A stretch of DNA of 64,000 bases from Candidatus Eisenbacteria bacterium (lineage in GTDB: Bacteria; Orphanbacterota; Orphanbacteria; Orphanbacterales; Orphanbacteraceae). The stretch is from positions 21,527 through 85,526 of the forward strand of contig VGIW01000004.1 of assembly GCA_016867715.1 (NCBI GenBank), given 5' to 3'. Below the pieces are notes generated by a model. It was not told the origin of the DNA. It was given only the letters and a program-made list of their open reading frames with translations, and did no database searches. Each line of letters begins with the position of its first letter. The first letter of the stretch is position 1. Shown here piece by piece: positions 36,446-45,178 of this stretch. The translations under genes and the position numbers were made by a program.

Positions 36446-36508
36446 CCGCGCGAAGAACCGATCACGCCGGAAGAGCGAGAGCCCCTGGAAGGACGAACCG
36501 GTCCCGCC

Positions 36509-38269
36509 GTGCGGTACACTCACCAACGTTCCCTGCTTGCCGCCCTCTTCCTCTTCGCGGTCGTGCTCCGCCTCTTCTATCTTTTCGACCTCAAGGATGA
36601 TGCGCTCGCCGATCGATTGCTCCTCGATCCGGGAGCCTACGATCGAAAAGCCGCCGCGATTCTCGAGGGAAAGAGCCCCGATCCCGGCCGGGCTTTCTAT
36701 CAGGCGCCTCTCTACGCCTATTATCTCGCGGGCGTGTACGCGGTCGCCGGGCGCGATCTGGACGCGGTGCGGGTCGTTCAGGTCCTTCTCGGCGGCGCGT
36801 CCGTCGTGCTCATCGCCCGGATCGGGTTCGTGTTCTTCGGTCTCCCCACCGGATGGCTCGCCGGAGCGGCGGCCGCGCTCTACGCCCCCTTCCCGTTCTT
36901 CGAGGCGCAAATCATGAAGACCAGCCTCGGCGTCTTTCTCCTCCTCGCCGGGTTCCTCATGCTTGCAGCGGGGAAGAACTGGAGAGGAGCCCTCGCGGGG
37001 GGCTTCCTCGTCGGCCTCGCAGCGCTCGCACAGGAGAACGCGCTCCTCCTTCTTTTCGCGGCGGCGCTCGGGGCGGCATGGGGGACGAGGCCGCGAGGCG
37101 GCAGTCTCCGCAGGGCTCTTCTCGTTCTCGCGGGGGGATCGTGCGCTCTCGCCCCGGTCGCGATCCGGAACCGCGCGGTCTCCGGGGAATGGGTTCTCAT
37201 CACGTCGCAGGGAGGTCAAAACTTTTATATCGGAAACAACGAGCGGGCCGAGGGGACCTACACGAGCCTCCCCTTCGTTCGTCCGGACCCGCGCCACGAG
37301 GAGGAGGACTTTCGAATCGAGGCGGAACGCCGCCTCGGGAGAGCGGCCGCTCCATCCGAAGTCTCCCGCTTCTGGTACGAGGAGGGGTTGCGATGGATGC
37401 GCGCGCACCCAGGGGACGCCGCCGCGCTCGTCGTAAGAAAGGCCTTGCTCTTCTGGAACGCGCTCGAGCTTCCCGACAACGAGAACTTCTACTACATGCG
37501 CGACCGCCACCTCGCCCTCCGTCTCTTCCCGCTCACCTTCGGCGCGGCGGCGGTCTTCGCGCTCGCCGGGATGGTCGTCTCGCTCCGGCGTTTTCGTGAG
37601 CTCTTTCTTCTCTACGCCGGGGTCGGGGCGCCCTTCGCCGCGCTCGTCGTCTTCTATGTGTTCTCCCGCTATCGTCTGCCCGTAGTTCCGTTTCTTCTCC
37701 TCTTCGCCGCCGAGGGGGTCCGCGTCTCCGCGGAGGCCGTGCGCGGGCGCCGATGGGGCCGCGCGGCCGCGCTCGCGGGGGTTCTCGCCGCGGCGATCCT
37801 TCTCGTCCACGCCGCCCGGCCGATCGACTTCGATCCGAGGCGGGAGGGGTTTCTTCCTCTACATGTGAATCGTGCGATGCTCTTCGCGGAGGAAGGCGAT
37901 GCGGCCCTGGCGATCGAGGAATACCGGGAAGCGCTACGCATCGCTCCGGACCGCCCGGCGATCCGGAAACGGCTGGCGTATCTTCTTCTGGAGGAAGGGA
38001 GAAGAGAGGAGGCGCTCCGCGAGATGGAGAGCGCGCGCGCCGGGCTTCCGCACGACGCGGCGATCCGGAACGACCTGGCACTTCTCCTTCTCGAGGAAGG
38101 AAAGGCGGACGATGCTCTTCTTCTTCTTCGGGAGGCGGTGCGGCTCGACCCGAACCTGGAGAGCGCCCGCCGCAATCTCGACCGCCTTCTCCGCGAGAGG
38201 GGAGAGGATGCGGTGGGGGTTCGCGTTCTCGAGTCGGCGGACGGCCTGAGAGCCGGGGAGGCGCGATGA
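36509..38269 (+). CDS. GT39-like glycosyltransferase fused to C-terminal TPR domain
   Basis: 586 residues from a GTG. The GT-C membrane part (to about residue 430) has a first-loop LLDPGAYDRKAAAILEG, YQAPLYAYYLAGVYA, and the paralogue signature SQGGQNFYIGNNERAEG followed by PSEVSRFWYEEGLRWM. The C-terminal ~130 residues are TPRs (NRAMLFAEEGDAALAIEEY; AIRKRLAYLLLEEGRREEAL; NDLALLLLEEGKADDALLLL). It is paralogous to the fusions at 3290 and 59560. Its stop overlaps the ATG of the DUF1460 gene. Confidence 0.82.
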   Translation: MRYTHQRSLLAALFLFAVVLRLFYLFDLKDDALADRLLLDPGAYDRKAAAILEGKSPDPGRAFYQAPLYAYYLAGVYAVAGRDLDAVRVVQVLLGGASVVLIARIGFVFFGLPTGWLAGAAAALYAPFPFFEAQIMKTSLGVFLLLAGFLMLAAGKNWRGALAGGFLVGLAALAQENALLLLFAAALGAAWGTRPRGGSLRRALLVLAGGSCALAPVAIRNRAVSGEWVLITSQGGQNFYIGNNERAEGTYTSLPFVRPDPRHEEEDFRIEAERRLGRAAAPSEVSRFWYEEGLRWMRAHPGDAAALVVRKALLFWNALELPDNENFYYMRDRHLALRLFPLTFGAAAVFALAGMVVSLRRFRELFLLYAGVGAPFAALVVFYVFSRYRLPVVPFLLLFAAEGVRVSAEAVRGRRWGRAAALAGVLAAAILLVHAARPIDFDPRREGFLPLHVNRAMLFAEEGDAALAIEEYREALRIAPDRPAIRKRLAYLLLEEGRREEALREMESARAGLPHDAAIRNDLALLLLEEGKADDALLLLREAVRLDPNLESARRNLDRLLRERGEDAVGVRVLESADGLRAGEAR

Positions 38270-39045
38270 TCGCGGCGCTCATCCTCTTGCTCCCCCTCGC
38301 GTGGGTCGGGGAGTTCCCGCCGCTCCACCGAGCCGAGCGGTCGGAGGTCGACCGGCTTCTTCGCGATGAACGGTGGGCCGCGCTCGACCATGAGGAGAAG
38401 CTCCTCGCGCTCGCGCGGCTTCGGGTCGGGACCCCTTACGCGCTCGGGTGCTTGGGCGAGGAGGCGGAGCCGGACCGGGACCCGCTCTTCCGTCTCGATC
38501 GAGCGGACTGCACGGTTCTCGTCGTAACGAACGCGGCGCTCCTTCGCGCGCGATCCCTCGACGACGCGCGCGCCCGGATCCGGAGCGTTCACTACCGGGA
38601 CGAAATCCCGTCGTACGCCTCGCGCTTCCACTTCACGGCGGACCGCATCGTTTCTTCGCCTTTCTTCGCCGACATCACCCGAGACGCCGCGCCCGATTCG
38701 CTCCTTCGCCTGGTCCGCGTGCTCCTCAATCGGAAGGCTTCGGGAGAGGCTCTTCTTCCGATCCCCTGGGAGCGCGAGATGGAGATGCGCTACCTTCCCA
38801 CGGCGCGAGTGACCGAGGAGGTCCTCGACCGGCTTCCGCGCGCCTGCGGGGTGGCCTTCCTCGCGGAGAAGAACATCCCGAACGGGTTCCTCGTTTCCCA
38901 CGAGGGGATCGTTCTCGGGCGGCGCGTTCTGCATCACGCGTCCTCCGAGGCGGGCGAGGTCGTCGAGGTCCCTCTTCTTTCGTACCTCAAGCGTCCGAGC
39001 GGCGCCGACCGGTTCGATGGGGTTCTCTTCTACGCGTTTCGGTGA
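38266..39045 (+). CDS. DUF1460 N-acetylmuramoyl-L-alanine amidase-like protein
   Basis: 259 residues; the ATG overlaps the upstream TGA (ATGA). A short hydrophobic N-terminus may act as a signal. The family hallmark is LDRADCTVLVVTNAAL, containing the likely catalytic Cys of this NlpC/P60-like fold, followed by IRSVHYRDEIPSYASRFHFT. Later VAFLAEKNIPNGFLVSHEGI supplies the second conserved region, including a His. Related proteins act on cell-wall peptides in the periplasm. Translational coupling to a glycosyltransferase fits envelope work. Confidence 0.82.
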   Translation: MIAALILLLPLAWVGEFPPLHRAERSEVDRLLRDERWAALDHEEKLLALARLRVGTPYALGCLGEEAEPDRDPLFRLDRADCTVLVVTNAALLRARSLDDARARIRSVHYRDEIPSYASRFHFTADRIVSSPFFADITRDAAPDSLLRLVRVLLNRKASGEALLPIPWEREMEMRYLPTARVTEEVLDRLPRACGVAFLAEKNIPNGFLVSHEGIVLGRRVLHHASSEAGEVVEVPLLSYLKRPSGADRFDGVLFYAFR

Positions 39046-39442
39046 GGCCGATCCGAACCCGTGCTCGAGTGTACGCGCACGCCGAACGGGAGGCCGTTCC
39101 CATGCGAATTCGTAACCCCCCGAACCGATTTCCATAAGGAAAATGAATTTGCCAAACGCCTTTCAGGGGATAAGCTTAGGGAAGAAACGAAGGCGCTTCG
39201 GGAAGCACTGCGGATCCGACCTCCCCCGGTGGGACAGCTCCGGAGGCGGGCCGGGCGGCGGGTTCCCGAAGATGGGCCGGGACCATGTTTCGCCTAGGCA
39301 AGCGACAAACGGGGGGATTTGCGGGCGAGGCACCCGGTTCATCTTTGGGGACCCGCCGTTTCGTCTTCTCGTCCGGCGGGCGGGCGCGTGTCCCGGAGGA
39401 AGCGCCCCGTCAGGCGCGCCGATCGAAGCTCCTCCCGAAGGA
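39046..39442. other. Intergenic stretch, no gene recognised
   Basis: About 400 bases between the DUF1460 gene and the convergent small gene. A patch near 39100-39200 has lower GC than its surroundings. Short frames here have no family features, and I found no clear terminator or RNA gene. Confidence 0.5.
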
Positions 39443-39670
39443 TCAGGCCTTCGGGTCTTCTTCCGTCTCCTCGAAATCGCAGGGAGCCGCCTCGGATGCC
39501 TCGTCCGGCGCGACCTCATCTTTCCTGTGGTGCTCGCACGCGCGGTGCTCGCCCGGGGTCTTCTTCTTCTTCTCCCGAGGGCAATAGGCGACCGGGTCCT
39601 CCTCGCCGTCCGGGAAGCCGTCCGGATGCGGTGCGCCGTACGGGCGTCGTCGGATCTTCTCCTCGCTCAT
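39443..39670 (-). CDS. Small hydrophilic Cys/His-containing hypothetical protein
   Basis: 75 residues from the ATG at 39670, which has GAGGAGG about 5 bases upstream, a strong ribosome site. The sequence is very hydrophilic (MSEEKIRRRPYGAPHPDGFP; VAYCPREKKKKTPGEHRACE) with a Cys/His cluster (C-x13-C-x-H-H) and an acidic C-terminus (DFEETEEDPKA). No family recognised. It lies 117 bases downstream of tRNA-Leu on the same strand and may share its promoter. Confidence 0.55.
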   Translation of the reverse strand: MSEEKIRRRPYGAPHPDGFPDGEEDPVAYCPREKKKKTPGEHRACEHHRKDEVAPDEASEAAPCDFEETEEDPKA

Positions 39671-39786
39671 GCTGCCTCCTCGCTGAAACGGCCGGACATG
39701 CCTGGCGGCGCCGTCCGGTTCGCCTTCTTTCTTGAATCTAGCACAACGGAGGATCGGAGGCTTCTCCGGGGAGCGGAGGGAGAACG

Positions 39787-39873
39787 TGGTGCCGAAGGGG
39801 GGATTCGAACCCCCACAGGCGTTCGCCCACATGACCCTGAATCATGCGCGTCTACCAGTTCCGCCACTTCGGC
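39787..39873 (-). tRNA. tRNA-Leu (CAG)
   Basis: On the minus strand GCCGAAG (39873-39867) pairs with CTTCGGC (39797-39791). The anticodon loop TTCAGGG gives anticodon CAG. A long variable arm (class II) and GGTTCGAATCC T-loop are present. A discriminator A and an encoded CCA end at 39787. Confidence 0.95.
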
Positions 39874-39884
39874 TCTTCCTTTGA

Positions 39885-39914
39885 AGTCTAGGCGCTCCCG
39901 CGGCGGCGAGGCAA
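39885..39914 (-). promoter_or_regulatory. Promoter of tRNA-Leu
   Basis: Read on the minus strand: TTGCCT (39914-39909), 18-bp spacer, TAGACT (39890-39885), ending 11 bases before the tRNA 5' end. Confidence 0.65.
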
Positions 39915-39938
39915 GCGAAAACCCGGCCGCCTTTTCCC

Positions 39939-39968
39939 TTGTCATGCCCGCGCGGCGACGCGTACCAT
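39939..39968 (+). promoter_or_regulatory. Probable promoter of the smpB operon
   Basis: TTGTCA (39939-39944), 18-bp spacer, TACCAT (39963-39968), about 105 bases before smpB. It diverges from the tRNA-Leu promoter. Confidence 0.5.
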
Positions 39969-40079
39969 TGCAAGGCGCGGCCCGGCCTGGACGGCGCATG
40001 TATCTTCGTCGCCCGGGCGAGACGGCCGCGCGTTCACCCCGAGCGGGCACCGGGCCTCCCTTTTCTTCGGGCGAACCTC

Positions 40080-40538
40080 ATGGAAATCCGCACAATCTGC
40101 ACCAACCGGAAGGCGCGTCACGAGTACCGGATTCTCGAAACCATCGAGGCCGGGCTCGTGCTCACCGGTTCCGAGGTGAAGTCCCTGCGCGCGGGGCACG
40201 CGAGCCTGCAGGAGAGCTACGCCCGGATCGAGAACGGAGAGATCTTTCTCGTCGGCGCGAACATTCGGACTTACGAGCAGGCCGGACGCTTCAACCATGA
40301 ACCGACGCGCAGGCGGAAGCTGCTGCTCTCGGAGTCGGAGATCCGGAAGCTGACGAGGAGCGTCGAGGCGAAGGGGGCCACGCTCGTTCCCCTTCGCATC
40401 TACTTCCGCGGGAGCTGGGCGAAGGTGGAGATCGCCGTCGCCGTGGGGAAGAGAGCGTACGACAAACGGGCCGCGATCGCCGAGCGGGACGCGGCCCGCG
40501 AGATGGACCGGGCGAGGAAGGAGGCCCGCCATCGTTAG
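40080..40538 (+). CDS. smpB: SsrA-binding protein SmpB
   Basis: 152 residues from the ATG at 40080. SmpB binds tmRNA and directs it to stalled ribosomes. Family motifs in order: CTNRKARHEYRILETIEAGL, VLTGSEVKSLRAGHASLQES, ANIRTYEQAGRFNHEPTRRR, KLLLSESEIRKL and a basic tail KRAYDKRAAIAERDA. Length is typical. First gene of a compact cluster running to rdgB; the tmRNA gene itself was not found here. Confidence 0.95.
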   Translation: MEIRTICTNRKARHEYRILETIEAGLVLTGSEVKSLRAGHASLQESYARIENGEIFLVGANIRTYEQAGRFNHEPTRRRKLLLSESEIRKLTRSVEAKGATLVPLRIYFRGSWAKVEIAVAVGKRAYDKRAAIAERDAAREMDRARKEARHR

Positions 40539-40554
40539 CCGGGCGATCTTCCTC

Positions 40555-42012
40555 ATGATCCTGCTCTTCGCATCCGCCGCGGCCGCGGAGAATCTCGTCG
40601 TGCGGCACGCGGACGGAAGGACGAGCGATCTGGTTCTCGAGACGCGAGAGGAGGGAAGCTATCTCCGCGCCTCCGACGTCTCCCTCCTTCTCGGCGCGTC
40701 CCTCGACCGGAGGACGGATCTCCTCAAGATGACGATCCGCCTCGGGGATCATCGCGTGAAGGTCACGGCGGAGAACCCGAACATCGTCGTGGACGGCGCG
40801 GTTGTCCGCCTGCTCTCGCCGGTACTCTTTCGCGACGGAGATTTCCTTCTCCCCCTCGAGCTCGTCGGGGATCTCCTCGCCGGGCTCGCTCCGTTCCCTG
40901 CCCGATGGGAAAGCGCGAGCGGCGTTCTCCACATCGGGTCGGTCGGAAGGCGGATTCTCGGCGTGCGTCTCGAGGAGCACCCGGGGCGTGCCGATGCGAC
41001 GATCCTGACCGCAGGAAGGCCGGACTTCGAGGAGGAGAGGGGGGGGATTGGGACGATCGTGATCCGTTTCCCTTCTCTCGAGATCGCGGACGACTCGCTC
41101 CCGCCGCCGGGGGATGAGAGCCTGATCGCCGGATGGGTGTGGGAGGTGCGCGCCGATTCGGTCTTTCTTCGCGTGCTACCGGGAGCCGCGTGCCTCGAGC
41201 ATCGCGTCGAGCGGCGGGTGCGGCCGGAAGGGGTCCGAATCCGCCTCTCCGCCGCCCCGATCGGGGATTTGGGAGACGCGGTCTCCGCGGCGGTCGAGGT
41301 CCTCACGCGGCCGAAGGGGGAGAGAACGAGCGGAGAGAGCGTGGTCGTCGTCGATCCGGGCCACGGAGGATCGGACGCGGGCGGCCTGCTTCCGGGCGGT
41401 CTTCCCGAGAAGACCCTCGCGCTCGACCTCGCTCTTCGCCTTCGCCGGGCGCTCGAGGGGATCGGCGGGATGCGCGTCGTGCTCACGCGCGAGGAGGACA
41501 TCGACCTCAGCATTCGATCGCGCGCGGAGTCGGCGAACCGCGCGCGCGGGGATCTCTTCGTCAGCCTTCACGTGAACGGTTCCCTCGCGGAGCGGCGGTC
41601 GGGTCCCGAAACGTACGTGCACGCGCTCGCGCGAAGCGGCGAGGAGAGGATCCGAAAGGCGATCGCCGAGGCCGCCTCTCTCTACGGCGAGACGCCTCTC
41701 GGGGGGGCGCTCACGGAGGAGATTCGCCTCGTTCCGTGGGAGGCGGTTCAGCAGCTTCACGGGGCGCGGAGCCGTGAGGCCGCGCGCGGGATCGAGGAGG
41801 AGCTGCGCGGCGCGGGCGGAATCGATTCGGCGCGCGCGCGCGAGGCGCCGGTCGCGGTCCTGGTCGGGGTCGACATGCCGGCGGTGTTGGTCGAGGTCGG
41901 GTTCGCCACGCATCTCGAGGAAGGAGCCCTTCTCGCGAGCGACGAGGAGAGGGCCCGCCTGGCGGCGTCGCTCGCGCGAGCGATCGCGCGCTTCTTGCGG
42001 GGAGAATCATGA
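40555..42012 (+). CDS. N-acetylmuramoyl-L-alanine amidase (AmiC-like, Amidase_3)
   Basis: 485 residues with a short signal-like N-terminus (MILLFASAAAAEN). Residues ~20-130 resemble the copper-amine-oxidase-N-like domain common in such amidases (SYLRASDVSLLLGASLDRRT; NPNIVVDGAVVRLLSPVLFR). The C-terminal Amidase_3 domain begins near residue 262: VVVVDPGHGGSDAGG (zinc His), LPEKTLALDLALRLR (zinc Glu), FVSLHVNGS (second His) and MPAVLVEVGFATHLEEG (catalytic Glu). It cleaves the amide between MurNAc and the stem peptide. The stop overlaps the next gene as ATGA. Confidence 0.9.
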   Translation: MILLFASAAAAENLVVRHADGRTSDLVLETREEGSYLRASDVSLLLGASLDRRTDLLKMTIRLGDHRVKVTAENPNIVVDGAVVRLLSPVLFRDGDFLLPLELVGDLLAGLAPFPARWESASGVLHIGSVGRRILGVRLEEHPGRADATILTAGRPDFEEERGGIGTIVIRFPSLEIADDSLPPPGDESLIAGWVWEVRADSVFLRVLPGAACLEHRVERRVRPEGVRIRLSAAPIGDLGDAVSAAVEVLTRPKGERTSGESVVVVDPGHGGSDAGGLLPGGLPEKTLALDLALRLRRALEGIGGMRVVLTREEDIDLSIRSRAESANRARGDLFVSLHVNGSLAERRSGPETYVHALARSGEERIRKAIAEAASLYGETPLGGALTEEIRLVPWEAVQQLHGARSREAARGIEEELRGAGGIDSARAREAPVAVLVGVDMPAVLVEVGFATHLEEGALLASDEERARLAASLARAIARFLRGES

Positions 42013-42602
42013 GCGGGAAATCGGAATCCGCGGTGAGGGGCGGAAAGGGAAGGAGGAACGCTCTCCTGCTGTTCCTCTCGATCCTTCTCGTCGCTCTCGT
42101 CGTCGTCTTCTGGGCGAAGGGGAGGGGAGACGGACGCCGGGAAACGGGCGAGAGCCGCGCGCCCGACGAGCCTGCGAGCGTCTCGAGGTCGGCCGTTCTC
42201 TACTATGCCGGGGCCGACGGGGAGACCCTCGTCCCCGTGCGGCGCGCGATCTTTCTTCAGGGACACGGGCGGGAGGAGTTCGCGGTTCGCCTCGTGCTGG
42301 AGCTCGCCAGGTCCCCCGAGACCGAGGGGACCTTCGCGACCCTTCCGGCGGGAACCCGCGTTCGAGGCGTCTTCTTCGACGATCTCGGGGATCTCTACGT
42401 CGACTTCGACGGGGCGAGCCTCGCGGAGGGATCGTGGGGGACCTCGAGCGAAATCCTTGCGATACGAAGCATCGTCCGCACCCTCACCGATTCGTTCCCC
42501 GAGGTGGTCCGCGTCGGGTTCCTGGTCGACGGCGGCGGCGTCGAGACGCTCGCCGGCCACGTGGACGCCTCGCATCCGTTCGCCGCGAGCGATTGGAGGT
42601 GA
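42009..42602 (+). CDS. GerMN-domain protein
   Basis: 197 residues, coupled to the amidase by ATGA overlap. A single N-terminal membrane anchor (NALLLFLSILLVALVVVFWA) is followed by a linker and a GerMN domain (VPVRRAIFLQGHGREEFAVR; TRVRGVFFDDLGDLYVDFDG; EILAIRSIVRTLTDSFPEVV). GerM-type domains are linked to cell-wall hydrolysis or remodelling in sporulating Firmicutes. Here the partner is presumably the adjacent amidase. The neighbourhood with murI, rph and rdgB resembles that of gerM in Bacillus. Confidence 0.85.
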   Translation: MSGKSESAVRGGKGRRNALLLFLSILLVALVVVFWAKGRGDGRRETGESRAPDEPASVSRSAVLYYAGADGETLVPVRRAIFLQGHGREEFAVRLVLELARSPETEGTFATLPAGTRVRGVFFDDLGDLYVDFDGASLAEGSWGTSSEILAIRSIVRTLTDSFPEVVRVGFLVDGGGVETLAGHVDASHPFAASDWR

Positions 42603-42604
42603 GC

Positions 42605-43417
42605 ATGCGGCCGATCGGCGTGTTCGATTCGGGGATCGGCGGGCTCACCGTGGTGCGCGAGATCTTCCGCGTCCTTCCCGAGGAGCCGGTCCTCTTCTTC
42701 GGGGACACCGCGCGTCTTCCCTACGGACCGAAGTCCGCGGAGACCGTGACCCGCTTCTCGCGCCAGATCACGCGGTTTCTTCTCGCGAGGGACGTGCGTT
42801 GTGTCGTGGTCGCGTGCAACACCGCTTCCTCGGCGGCGCTTCCCGTCCTCGAGAGGGAATCGCCCGTGCCGGTCCTCGGGGTGATCGCCCCGGGGGCGCG
42901 AGCGGCTGCCCGCGAGACCCGCTCGGGCGTGATCGGCGTGATCGGAACGCGCGGGACGGTGGCGAGCGGCGCTTACGAGCGCGCGCTCCGGGCGATCGAT
43001 CCGGCGCTCCGCGTCGTCTCCGAGGCGTGTCCGCTCCTCGTCCCCCTCGTGGAGGAAGGATGGGTGGATCACCCGGTGACCGAGCAGGTGGTTCGCCAGT
43101 ATCTCGATCCTCTTCTCCGGCGATCCATCGACACGCTGATTCTCGGTTGCACCCACTTCCCGGTGCTTAGGGGCGTGATCGGGAAGGTGGCCGGGGAAGG
43201 CGTCGTCATCGTGGACGCGGCCCGGGAGACCGCCTGCGCGCTTCGCGAAGCGCTGCCGCCGCAGGCGCGCGCGCCGAAGGGCGCGCCGTCCCATCGATTC
43301 CTCGTCACCGACGTGCCGCACCGCTTCCGCGAGGAGGCGGAGCTGTTCCTCGGCGCGCCGGTCGAGAGGGTGGAGAGGGTGGAAACCGAACAGCTGGAGG
43401 GAGTCTGTCGAGAATGA
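42605..43417 (+). CDS. murI: Glutamate racemase
   Basis: 270 residues from the ATG at 42605 with GGAGG 5 bases upstream. It converts L- to D-glutamate for peptidoglycan. Asp8 in VFDSGIGGLTV, Cys71 in VVVACNTASSAALPV and Cys182 in LILGCTHFPVL are the expected catalytic residues, with FGDTARLPYGPKS as substrate motif. It overlaps rph by 4 bp. Confidence 0.96.
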   Translation: MRPIGVFDSGIGGLTVVREIFRVLPEEPVLFFGDTARLPYGPKSAETVTRFSRQITRFLLARDVRCVVVACNTASSAALPVLERESPVPVLGVIAPGARAAARETRSGVIGVIGTRGTVASGAYERALRAIDPALRVVSEACPLLVPLVEEGWVDHPVTEQVVRQYLDPLLRRSIDTLILGCTHFPVLRGVIGKVAGEGVVIVDAARETACALREALPPQARAPKGAPSHRFLVTDVPHRFREEAELFLGAPVERVERVETEQLEGVCRE

Positions 43418-44148
43418 TCGGACGGGCGGACGGAAGGAGACCGGACGAGATCCGGAAGACGAACATCCGGCGCGGGTATCTTCGCCACGCCGAGGGGAGC
43501 GTGATGATCGAGACCGGTCAGACGCGCGTGATCTGCTCCGCGACCGTCGAGGAGAAGGTCCCGCCGTTCCGCCGGGATTCGGGCGGAGGGTGGGTCACCG
43601 CGGAGTACGGGATGATCCCCCGCTCCTCGGCGGTTCGGATCCGGCGCGAGGTGGGATCGAGGGGATTGCAGGGGCGGACATTCGAGATCCAGCGTCTCGT
43701 CGGCCGGTCGCTTCGCGCGGTCACGGACCTCCGCAAGCTCGGGCCGCGCACGGTCCTCGTCGACTGCGACGTCGTGCAAGCGGACGGAGGAACGAGAACC
43801 GCCGCGATCACGGGAGCGTACGTCGCGTTCGTCGACGCGGTCCATTTTTTGATCCGTCAAGGAGTGTTGGCCGAGTCGCCCCTTCTCGATTCGGTCGCGG
43901 CGGTGAGCGTCGGCGTGGTCGGGGGCGATGTGCTTCTCGACCTCGACTACGAGGAAGACGTCCGGGCCGAGGTCGACATGAACCTTGTGATGACCGGAGG
44001 GGGCCGCTACGTCGAGGTCCAAGGGGCGGCGGAGGGATCTCCCTTCGACGAATCGTCGCTCGATGCGATGCTCCGGCTCGGCCGCGCAGGGATCGAGCGC
44101 CTGACGGCGCTTCAGAAGAAGGCGCTTGAGGGGGAAAAGGAGAGATGA
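43414..44148 (+). CDS. rph: Ribonuclease PH
   Basis: 244 residues. This phosphorolytic 3'-5' exoribonuclease trims tRNA 3' ends. Family motifs: GRADGRRPDEIRKTNI, GSVMIETGQTRVICSATVEE, SRGLQGRTFEIQRLVGRSLR and DCDVVQADGGTRTAAITGAY, plus DLDYEEDVRAEVDMNLVMT. Both ends overlap neighbours by 4 bp, indicating tight coupling with murI and rdgB. Confidence 0.96.
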   Translation: MIGRADGRRPDEIRKTNIRRGYLRHAEGSVMIETGQTRVICSATVEEKVPPFRRDSGGGWVTAEYGMIPRSSAVRIRREVGSRGLQGRTFEIQRLVGRSLRAVTDLRKLGPRTVLVDCDVVQADGGTRTAAITGAYVAFVDAVHFLIRQGVLAESPLLDSVAAVSVGVVGGDVLLDLDYEEDVRAEVDMNLVMTGGGRYVEVQGAAEGSPFDESSLDAMLRLGRAGIERLTALQKKALEGEKER

Positions 44149-44753
44149 GCGAGCTTCTTCTCGCGACGAGAAACCGGGACAAGGTGCGCGAGATCGAGCG
44201 GATTCTCGACGGTCTCCCGCTCCGTGTCCGAACGATGGACGAGTTCCCGGATCTTCCGGACGTGGAGGAGGACGGGGAAACCTTCGAGGAGAACGCGGCG
44301 AAGAAGGCGCTCTCTGCGGCGCGGGGGACGGGGCTTCTCGCGCTCGCCGACGACACAGGCCTCGTCGTGCCCGCGCTCGGCGGCGAACCCGGCGTCCGCT
44401 CTTCCCGTTACGCGGGGGAGAAGGTCACGTACGAAGACAATTGGCGCAAGCTCCTCGAGCGCATGGCCGATCTTCCGGACGAGAAGAGAGGGGCATCGTT
44501 CGTTTGCTGGGCGGTGGTCGCGAACGCGGGGGGGATCGTCCTTCGAGCCGAGGGGAGGTGCGAGGGGAGGATTCTTCGGGCGCCGCGGGGAGACGGCGGG
44601 TTCGGATACGACCCGGTCTTCTTCCACCCGCCCACGGCAAAGACGTTCGCGGAGCTTCCGATCGAGGAGAAGAACCGCGTGAGCCACCGGGCGGCGGCGA
44701 TGCGGGCGATCCGGGGGATGCTTGAGGCGCGCATCGCTGAGGCGTTATCCTAA
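44145..44753 (+). CDS. rdgB: Non-canonical purine NTP pyrophosphatase (RdgB/HAM1)
   Basis: 202 residues; the ATG overlaps the rph stop. It hydrolyses dITP/XTP to the monophosphate, cleaning the nucleotide pool. Motifs: LLLATRNRDKVREIERIL, ETFEENAAKKALSAA, LADDTGLVVPALGGEPGVRS, GDGGFGYDPVFF and RVSHRAAAMRAIRG. Last gene of the smpB-to-rdgB cluster; tRNA genes follow. Confidence 0.96.
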   Translation: MSELLLATRNRDKVREIERILDGLPLRVRTMDEFPDLPDVEEDGETFEENAAKKALSAARGTGLLALADDTGLVVPALGGEPGVRSSRYAGEKVTYEDNWRKLLERMADLPDEKRGASFVCWAVVANAGGIVLRAEGRCEGRILRAPRGDGGFGYDPVFFHPPTAKTFAELPIEEKNRVSHRAAAMRAIRGMLEARIAEALS

Positions 44754-44856
44754 GGGGGAACTCCGCGGGCCGGTTTCGCGCGCCGCTCTCTTACGAAACA
44801 AACGAGCGGATCGCGGGGTCCCTTGAATCCCGCAGGGGAAAGAAGGCGGAGTACGG

Positions 44857-44930
<74 letters not shown>

Positions 44931-44967
44931 CTTGCCCTTCGCGCTCGGCGGCGCTCATGAGGTTTCC

Positions 44968-45041
<74 letters not shown>

Positions 45042-45050
45042 CTTCGTTCC

Positions 45051-45079
45051 TTGCGGCCAGGAAGTCTTGCGCCTACAAT
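45051..45079 (+). promoter_or_regulatory. Possible promoter of tRNA-His
   Basis: TTGCGG (45051-45056), 17-bp spacer, TACAAT (45074-45079). The start would be 10-20 bases before the tRNA. The -35 is weak. Confidence 0.5.
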
Positions 45080-45101
45080 AGATGGGTGATTGCCGGACGG
45101 C

Positions 45102-45178
45102 GGTGGGCGTAGCTCAGCTGGTAGAGCCCCAGACTGTGGATCTGGTTGTCGCGGGTTCGATCCCCGTCGCTCACCCCA
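45102..45178 (+). tRNA. tRNA-His (GTG)
   Basis: Acceptor GTGGGCG pairs with CGCTCAC (one G-U) and an extra 5' G (45102) sits opposite C, the tRNA-His identity pair. CCAGA CTGTGGA TCTGG gives anticodon GTG. CCA is encoded (45176-45178). Confidence 0.94.

Noticed and set aside
39143..40300. Open frame across tRNA-Leu into smpB
   Set aside because: It contains the familiar translated-tRNA artefact (EGGIRTPTG) and reads smpB out of frame.
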